Shown here one piece after another: positions 3,914-7,961 of a DNA stretch of 7,961 bases; the stretch's first letter is position 1, and every line of letters starts with the position of its first letter. The notes below the pieces were generated by a model. That model did not search any database. It was not told the DNA's origin and saw only the letters and a program-made list of their open reading frames with translations. The translations under genes and the position numbers were made by a program. The stretch comes from DATFWK01 sp035259345 (GTDB lineage Bacteria > Actinomycetota > Thermoleophilia > Miltoncostaeales > Miltoncostaeaceae): contig DATFWK010000039.1 in assembly GCA_035259345.1 (NCBI GenBank), forward strand, positions 1 to 7,961, read 5' to 3'.

Positions 3914-6856
3914 ATGGACCTGACGACCGGGCAGGAGATCGGGCCGGGGGCGGCGGACGCCGGCCGGGCGCTGGTCGCCGGACTCGACGAGCACCACCTG
4001 CGGATGCTCGCCGAGATGTGGTCGATCATCGACAGCCCGCTGTCAGAGTCGGAGCGCCTCCGCGAGCTCGCCCGGCTGGCCGTGCCGGCGATCGGCGACT
4101 GGTGCAGCATCGAGCTCATCAGCGGCGAGGCGCTGCTGAGCGCCCTGGTGGCGCACGAGGACCCGGACCGGGTCGCCGCGGTGGCGAGCCTGCGGCGCGA
4201 GCGCCCGATCGGCGAGAGCGGCGTCGTCGAGGAGGTCATCCGCACGGGCCGCCCGGTCCTCATCCGCTCGGTGACCGACGACCAGCTCGCGGCCTCGGCC
4301 CCTGACGAGGAGCACCTGGAGGCCATCCGCTCCCTCGGCATCCGCTCGGCGATCGTCGCCCCGATGGTCGCGCGCGGTGCCACGCTCGGCGCGCTCACGG
4401 TCGTCACCGCGGAGTCGGGCCGCAGCTACGGGGACGGCGACCTCGCCTTCGTCCGCGAGGTCGCGCGGCGCGCCGCCGCGGCCATCGACAACGCCCGCCT
4501 CTTCGACGCCGAGCGCAGCGCGCGCGAGGCTGCGGAATCCGAGGGCCGGCGGCTCGCGGCCCTGCAGCGCATCACGAGTGCCTTCGCCCACGCCCTCGCC
4601 CCCGAGGACGTCGCGAGCGCCGCGCTCGACGAGGCGATGAGCGTGACCGGGGCGATGCGCGGGACATGCATGCTGGCGTCGGAGGACGGGGATGCGCTCG
4701 AGGGCTTCGCGTTCGCGGGCTATCCGGAGGACGTCGGACCGCAGGTGCGCCGCATCCCCCTGACGGCGCGCGTCCCGTCTGTCGAGGCCTTCGCGAGCGG
4801 GGTCCCGTGGTTCGCCGACTCAGCGGCGGAGGTCCGGGCCCGCTACCCCGACCTCGACGCCCCGACCGGCGGCGAGGCCTTCGCCGCGGTCCCGCTCCTG
4901 CTCGCCGGGCAGCCGATCGGGGCGCTCACCCTGCGCTTCGGCCGCCGCCGGGCGTTCGGCGAGGAGGACCGCGCCTTCCTCTTCACGCTGGCGCAGCTCG
5001 CGGCCGGGGCGCTCGCGCGCGCCCGCAGGTTCCGCGCCGAGCAGGACGCCCATGAGCGCGCCACCCTGCTCGTCCGGGCCGGCGAGGCGCTGGACGCCGG
5101 CATCGGGGTCGAGGCGCGCCTCAGCCGGCTGCTGGAGGTGATCGTGCCGCGGGTCGCCGACGTCTGCATGATCGAGCTGATGGACGGCGACGCGCGCGTG
5201 CCGGCCATCGTCAGGGCGGAGGACCCCGAGACCGAGCGCGGCTTCCGCGAGCTCAGGGCACGCGCCTCCGGCGCGCCTCCCGGGCAGGCCGAATGGGTAC
5301 GAGCGACCGGCGAGCCCGTGCTCATGGCCGAGATGGACGACCTCGAGTGGGCGCGGAACCTGGCCCGGCTCGGCGCCGAAGGGGAGATCGAGCGGTTCCG
5401 CACGGTTCGGCCGCGCTCGGCGGTGATCGTGCCCATCGTCGCCCGCGGGCGGCGCACCGGCATCATCATGCTCGTCTCGACGCGGACGGATCGCCGCTAC
5501 GGCCCGGACGACCTGGTCTTCGCGGAGGAGCTCGGCCGGCGCGCCGGGCTGGCGGTGGACAACGCTCGCCTCTACGAGCAGGCGCAGCGGGCGGCCGCCG
5601 TCGAGCAGGCGCGCGGCCGGCGACTCGACGCGATGGCCGAGGCCTCGCTCGCGGTGCACCAGCAGCGGGCCCTCGACGAGCGCGTTCGGGTCGTGGCAGA
5701 CCGCGCCCGCCAGCTCGTGGGCGCGAACCTGGCCTCGGCCGTGGTCTTCGGCGACGCCGGGTGGCACGACGCGATCGTGGGCTGCTCCCGCTCCACCCGC
5801 TCGGCCGCCTGGGCCGGCCACGAGCACGCCTTCGCGGTATCGGACCTCGCCGCCGGTGTGTCGGCGTCGGGCCGCACCGTCCGACTCGGCCGGCGCGACC
5901 TGCCGGTGTCCGGCGCCGCCCCGGCGCCGCAGTCGCCGCCCCGCCCGCGGACGCTGCTGGCCATTCCGCTGGTGGGGCAGGACGGGTCCGCGCTCGGCGT
6001 GCTGCAACTCGCCGACCGATACGTCGGCGACTTCACGGACGAGGACCAGGCGCTCCTGGAGGAGTACGCGCGCATGGCGGCCCTGGCCGTCGGGAACGCC
6101 CGCCTCGAGGAGCGGGAGCGGCAGGTGGCCCACACGCTCCAGGAGAGCCTGCTGCCGGGCGAGCTCCCGACCATCCCCGGCGTCGCGCTCGCGGCCCGCT
6201 ACACGGCGGGCGGAGCCGGCACCGAGGTCGGCGGCGATCTCTACGACGTCTTCCCGTGGGGGGACGACTGGCTCGTGCTCGTCGGCGATGTCTGCGGCAA
6301 GGGGGCGCAAGCCGCCGCCCTGACCGCGCTCGTCCGCTACACGATCCGGGCGGAGTCGATGCGGGAGGACGACCCGGCGCGGGTGCTGCGGCTGCTCAAC
6401 ACCGCGATCCTCCGCCAGCGCTCCGACGGGCGCTTCTGCACGCTCGCGCTCGCCAGGCTCACGCGCAGCGCTCGCGGCGCGACGCTCCACCTGGCCTGCG
6501 CCGGCCACCCGCCGCCGCTCGTCCGCCGCCGCAGCGGGCGGATCGAGCGCCTCCTCGTCCGGGGTGGGATCCTCGGCTTCTACCCCGAGGTCAAGCTCGG
6601 CGCCACCAGGGTCGAGCTCGGGCTCGGCGACACGATGCTGATGTTCACGGACGGCGCGAGCGAGGCCCGCGGGCCGGACGGCATGCTCGGCGTCAGGGGG
6701 CTGGAGCGGATCCTGCGCGAGGCGGGGCCCGTCGAGCCGGGCGTCCTCGCCGCCGAGATCGAGCGCGAGGTCGTCGAGCACGCCAGCGGCTCGGTGCGCG
6801 ACGACATGGCGCTCCTCGTGCTCACCATCCTGGACGGCGTCTCGCCGGCGGGCTGA
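3914..6856 (+). CDS. Four-GAF-domain PP2C (SpoIIE/RsbU-type) serine/threonine phosphatase
   Basis: A 980-residue soluble sensor phosphatase. Four GAF domains lie at about 47-195, 213-372, 385-553 and 570-732, most ending in the helix seen as IDNARLF, VDNARLY or VGNARLE and joined by helical linkers. A PP2C/SpoIIE phosphatase domain fills about 755-974 and keeps the metal-binding residues: GGDLYD (773-778), GDVCGKG (791-797), FTDG (911-914) and RDD (962-964). The junction LQESLLPGELP (742-752) is typical of RsbU-like proteins. Known role: signals bound by GAF domains gate dephosphorylation of a phosphorylated STAS protein, freeing a sigma factor. The GAF ligands cannot be told from the sequence. 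No transmembrane segment or HATPase domain is present, unlike the fused sensor ending at 1739, so it probably works with the kinase encoded just upstream. ATG 3914 has GAGG (3897-3900) 13 bases before it, a weak site, but no earlier in-frame start was found. Four GAF domains is more than RsbU relatives usually carry. Confidence 0.94.
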   Translation: MDLTTGQEIGPGAADAGRALVAGLDEHHLRMLAEMWSIIDSPLSESERLRELARLAVPAIGDWCSIELISGEALLSALVAHEDPDRVAAVASLRRERPIGESGVVEEVIRTGRPVLIRSVTDDQLAASAPDEEHLEAIRSLGIRSAIVAPMVARGATLGALTVVTAESGRSYGDGDLAFVREVARRAAAAIDNARLFDAERSAREAAESEGRRLAALQRITSAFAHALAPEDVASAALDEAMSVTGAMRGTCMLASEDGDALEGFAFAGYPEDVGPQVRRIPLTARVPSVEAFASGVPWFADSAAEVRARYPDLDAPTGGEAFAAVPLLLAGQPIGALTLRFGRRRAFGEEDRAFLFTLAQLAAGALARARRFRAEQDAHERATLLVRAGEALDAGIGVEARLSRLLEVIVPRVADVCMIELMDGDARVPAIVRAEDPETERGFRELRARASGAPPGQAEWVRATGEPVLMAEMDDLEWARNLARLGAEGEIERFRTVRPRSAVIVPIVARGRRTGIIMLVSTRTDRRYGPDDLVFAEELGRRAGLAVDNARLYEQAQRAAAVEQARGRRLDAMAEASLAVHQQRALDERVRVVADRARQLVGANLASAVVFGDAGWHDAIVGCSRSTRSAAWAGHEHAFAVSDLAAGVSASGRTVRLGRRDLPVSGAAPAPQSPPRPRTLLAIPLVGQDGSALGVLQLADRYVGDFTDEDQALLEEYARMAALAVGNARLEERERQVAHTLQESLLPGELPTIPGVALAARYTAGGAGTEVGGDLYDVFPWGDDWLVLVGDVCGKGAQAAALTALVRYTIRAESMREDDPARVLRLLNTAILRQRSDGRFCTLALARLTRSARGATLHLACAGHPPPLVRRRSGRIERLLVRGGILGFYPEVKLGATRVELGLGDTMLMFTDGASEARGPDGMLGVRGLERILREAGPVEPGVLAAEIEREVVEHASGSVRDDMALLVLTILDGVSPAG

Positions 6857-6868
6857 CGGCGGCCGTCA
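6854..6868. terminator. Hairpin overlapping the phosphatase stop codon
   Basis: TGACGG (6854-6859) and CCGTCA (6863-6868) pair perfectly around CGG; the stop codon TGA is the first three bases. No T-run follows (the nearest pyrimidine stretch is CCCCTTTCCCC, near 6883). It lies between convergent genes, where a terminator is expected, but it is short and lacks the tail. Confidence 0.3.
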
Positions 6869-6899
6869 GACGCCGGAGGAGTCCCCTTTCCCCTGCCGG

Positions 6900-7370
6900 T
6901 CAGCGCGAGAGGCGCGCGGCGAAGTTCGCGGAGGGGATGCTGTCGAGCGCGACGAGCCTGCGGCCGTTCCAGTGGAAGCGGACGATCGCGCCGCCGCCGG
7001 TCGGGCAGCAGTTGGGGTCGTTCCGGCGGTAGAGGACGTACAGGAGCGCCACCGTGTCGCTCGTGCTCCAGACCTCCTGCAGCTCGCGGCTGGGCGCCGC
7101 GGCGTCGGTGCCGAGGAAGCGGCCGTTCTCGAAGAAGAACGCCCGCTTGTTGAAGCCGTCGCCCGAGCGCGTGGCGGTCGCGACCAGCACGTTGAGGCCG
7201 CTCTGGCCCAGCCACCCGGCGGTCGAGTCGGGCGTGTAGCCGTTGCGCTTGACCGTCGCCACCGCGGCGGCGAGGCCGCCGCGCGCGCGCTGGCGGGCGG
7301 CGGTCGCCGTTCCCGCGGCGACCAGGAGCGCGGCGGCCAGGACGGCGGCGAGTGCGACCGGACGCCTCAC
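6900..7370 (-). CDS. Secreted LppP/LprE-like protein
   Basis: A 156-residue protein. Residues 1-25 form a signal peptide: MRRPVALAAVLAAALLV is basic then hydrophobic, with a likely type I cleavage after TATA. There is no lipobox cysteine, so it is predicted to be secreted and not lipid-anchored, unlike the mycobacterial LppP/LprE lipoproteins. The mature part matches that family's pattern: NGYTPDS early, FFFENGRFLGTD (78-89), then NDPNCCPTGGGAIVRFHW (118-135) and a final LDSIP. Cys121 and Cys122 are adjacent, which is unusual for a secreted protein. The family's biochemical role is unknown to me. The start is GTG 7370; no Shine-Dalgarno is evident, and a -10-like TAGCCT ends 7 bases upstream, so a leaderless transcript is possible. 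It is convergent with the phosphatase gene and divergent from the secreted protein gene at 7437. It has no evident link to the signalling block. Confidence 0.85.
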   Translation of the reverse strand: MRRPVALAAVLAAALLVAAGTATAARQRARGGLAAAVATVKRNGYTPDSTAGWLGQSGLNVLVATATRSGDGFNKRAFFFENGRFLGTDAAAPSRELQEVWSTSDTVALLYVLYRRNDPNCCPTGGGAIVRFHWNGRRLVALDSIPSANFAARLSR

Positions 7371-7377
7371 GCGGCCG

Positions 7378-7383
7378 AGGCTA
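7378..7383 (-). promoter_or_regulatory. Possible -10 element for the LppP/LprE-like gene
   Basis: On the minus strand, TAGCCT (TANNNT type) ends 7 bases before the GTG at 7370, so transcription would begin at the start codon. No convincing -35 was found. Support is positional and weak. Confidence 0.3.
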
Positions 7384-7418
7384 CACCGTGCTCCCGGGGG
7401 CTCCGTCGCCGGCCCGGA

Positions 7419-7424
7419 TAGGGT
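7419..7424 (+). promoter_or_regulatory. Possible -10 element for the small secreted protein gene
   Basis: TAGGGT (TANNNT type) lies 12 bases before the ATG at 7437, predicting a 5' leader of about six bases. There is no Shine-Dalgarno between them and no clear -35. The 66-base divergent gap must hold both promoters, which supports compact, nearly leaderless transcription. Confidence 0.3.
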
Positions 7425-7436
7425 GCGCGCAGCCCG

Positions 7437-7862
7437 ATGCCCGCTCGCCTCCTCCTCGCCGCGGCCGTGGCCGCCCTCGCCCTCCCGCTCCTCGCTGGCG
7501 GGCAGCCCACCCGCTTCCAGCTCACGGCCACGATCGCGCCCGGCCAGGACGCCACGCTGGCCGTCGGGACGGTGCCGCGGGGCGAGTTCGTCTTCGCCGT
7601 GCGCGCCGGGAGCGACGGCCTCAAGCGGCTGGTCGTGACCCAGCAGCGCGCCGGCGGCAGGCCGTTCACCGTGTTCCGCCTTCCGGGCGACGCCTCCAGC
7701 GCCCGGTGTCAGGGCGCCGCCGGCACGATCGGCTGCACCGGCATCACGACGCCGGCGACCCCGGGCGGCCGCACGTGGACCTTCCGCGTCTCCAACCGCA
7801 GCCGCCGGCCGACGCTCGTGACGCTGACCGTCGTCTGGCGGCGCGTGGCGAGCGCGGGCTGA
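7437..7862 (+). CDS. Small secreted protein of unknown function
   Basis: A 141-residue protein whose family I do not recognise. Residues 1-22 are a signal peptide (MPARLLLAAAVAALALPLLAG), with no lipobox. The mature part has alternating hydrophobic stretches such as FQLTATI, FVFAVRA, RLVVTQ, WTFRVSN and LVTLTVVW, suggesting a small beta-sandwich. Cys91 and Cys100 are the only cysteines and could form a disulfide closing a nine-residue loop. ATG 7437 is chosen because it gives a complete signal peptide. Third-position G/C is high, so the frame is well supported. It is divergent from the LppP/LprE-like gene; the pair may be co-regulated, but nothing shows this. Confidence 0.8.
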   Translation: MPARLLLAAAVAALALPLLAGGQPTRFQLTATIAPGQDATLAVGTVPRGEFVFAVRAGSDGLKRLVVTQQRAGGRPFTVFRLPGDASSARCQGAAGTIGCTGITTPATPGGRTWTFRVSNRSRRPTLVTLTVVWRRVASAG

Positions 7863-7865
7863 GCG

Positions 7866-7895
7866 GCCCGGCTTCCGCGGGTCAGGAAGCCCGGC
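7866..7895 (+). terminator. Hairpin just after the small secreted protein gene
   Basis: GCCCGGCTTCC (7866-7876) pairs with GGAAGCCCGGC (7885-7895): seven perfect pairs, one C-C mismatch and three more pairs, with loop GCGGGTCA. It starts 4 bases after the stop codon. No U-tract follows, as is common for terminator-like hairpins in such GC-rich genomes. Confidence 0.45.
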
Positions 7896-7961
7896 AGGAC
7901 CTCGCGACGGCGTCGGCCGGGATCGGCTGTTCGAAGCCCGGCCGACGTCCGTCGCGGTGCG
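7882..7961 (-). CDS. Possible C-terminal end of a minus-strand gene
   Basis: One minus frame runs open from the window edge to a TGA at 7884-7882, coding 25 residues that include FEQPIPADAVARSC, with mostly G/C third positions. It would be convergent with the secreted protein gene, the stops 19 bases apart. Against it, the same bases hold a strong inverted repeat (7903-7956) and another hairpin, which are more usual in non-coding DNA. No family can be assigned from so short a piece. Confidence 0.3.
   Translation of the reverse strand, partial: HRDGRRPGFEQPIPADAVARSCRAS
7903..7956. repeat. Long near-perfect inverted repeat at the right edge
   Basis: CGCGACGG (7903-7910) pairs with CCGTCGCG (7949-7956) and GTCGGCCGGG (7912-7921) pairs with CCCGGCCGAC (7937-7946). 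Eighteen pairs form, interrupted only by C7911 opposite GT7947-7948, around a 15-base loop with a TTCGAA palindrome. The 10-base word GAAGCCCGGC in its right arm also occurs in the preceding hairpin (7886-7895 and 7933-7942). It may be a bidirectional terminator or a copy of a dispersed palindromic repeat. Confidence 0.6.

Noticed and set aside
5295..5300. GGGTAC box resembling a sigma-B -10
   Set aside because: It lies inside the phosphatase coding region and has no GTTT-type element at the right distance.
4820..6781. Long minus-strand open frame of 653 codons
   Set aside because: It is antisense to the four-GAF phosphatase, has no recognisable domain, and is typical of stop-poor GC-rich DNA.
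7930..7942. TTCGAAGCCCGGC as a tRNA T-arm or phage attachment site
   Set aside because: It is part of a long inverted repeat, and no acceptor or anticodon stem surrounds it.

Overview
The window is very GC-rich DNA with dense genes and strong third-position G/C. It looks like an actinomycete. The sigma factor sequence (WWIRQAVARG in region 2.4) and the small secreted proteins suggest a Thermoleophilia-type lineage (Gaiellales/Solirubrobacterales), but this is an inference from family resemblance. No mobile element, CRISPR array, rRNA or tRNA was seen.

Bases 1-6856 form a same-strand signalling block of the partner-switching (RsbU/RsbW/RsbV) kind. It opens with the 3' part of a sensor protein (1-1739) that carries GAF input, a SpoIIE/RsbU-type PP2C phosphatase and an RsbW-type HATPase kinase on one chain. 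Next comes an RpoD-like sigma-70 factor (1819-2877). A roughly 570-base region follows (2878-3444) with regulatory sequence, inverted repeats and one doubtful small gene. Then come a free-standing HATPase anti-sigma kinase (3445-3864) and a 980-residue protein with four GAF domains and a PP2C phosphatase (3914-6856). So the block encodes two GAF-gated phosphatases, two kinase domains and a sigma factor, but no intact STAS anti-anti-sigma protein. Only a weak STAS-like trace is visible, antisense to the doubtful gene.

The most notable signal is a pair of promoter-like sites. GGTTGA-N13-GGGTAC ends 9 bases before the sigma start codon. GTTTGA-N13-GGGTAA lies about 55 bases after the sigma stop. 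Both fit the general-stress sigma-B/sigma-F class (GTTTAA-N12-14-GGGTAT) and share the same spacing. This suggests a cascade in which a SigB/SigF-type factor encoded elsewhere drives the RpoD-like factor and the downstream kinase/phosphatase genes. Both sites also overlap inverted repeats, so terminator readings remain open.

Bases 6857-7961 hold a different set. A small secreted LppP/LprE-like protein on the minus strand (6900-7370) is divergently arranged, 66 bases apart, with a small secreted protein of unknown function (7437-7862). Both may be leaderless or nearly so. The right edge has two strong inverted repeats and a possible C-terminal end of a minus-strand gene.
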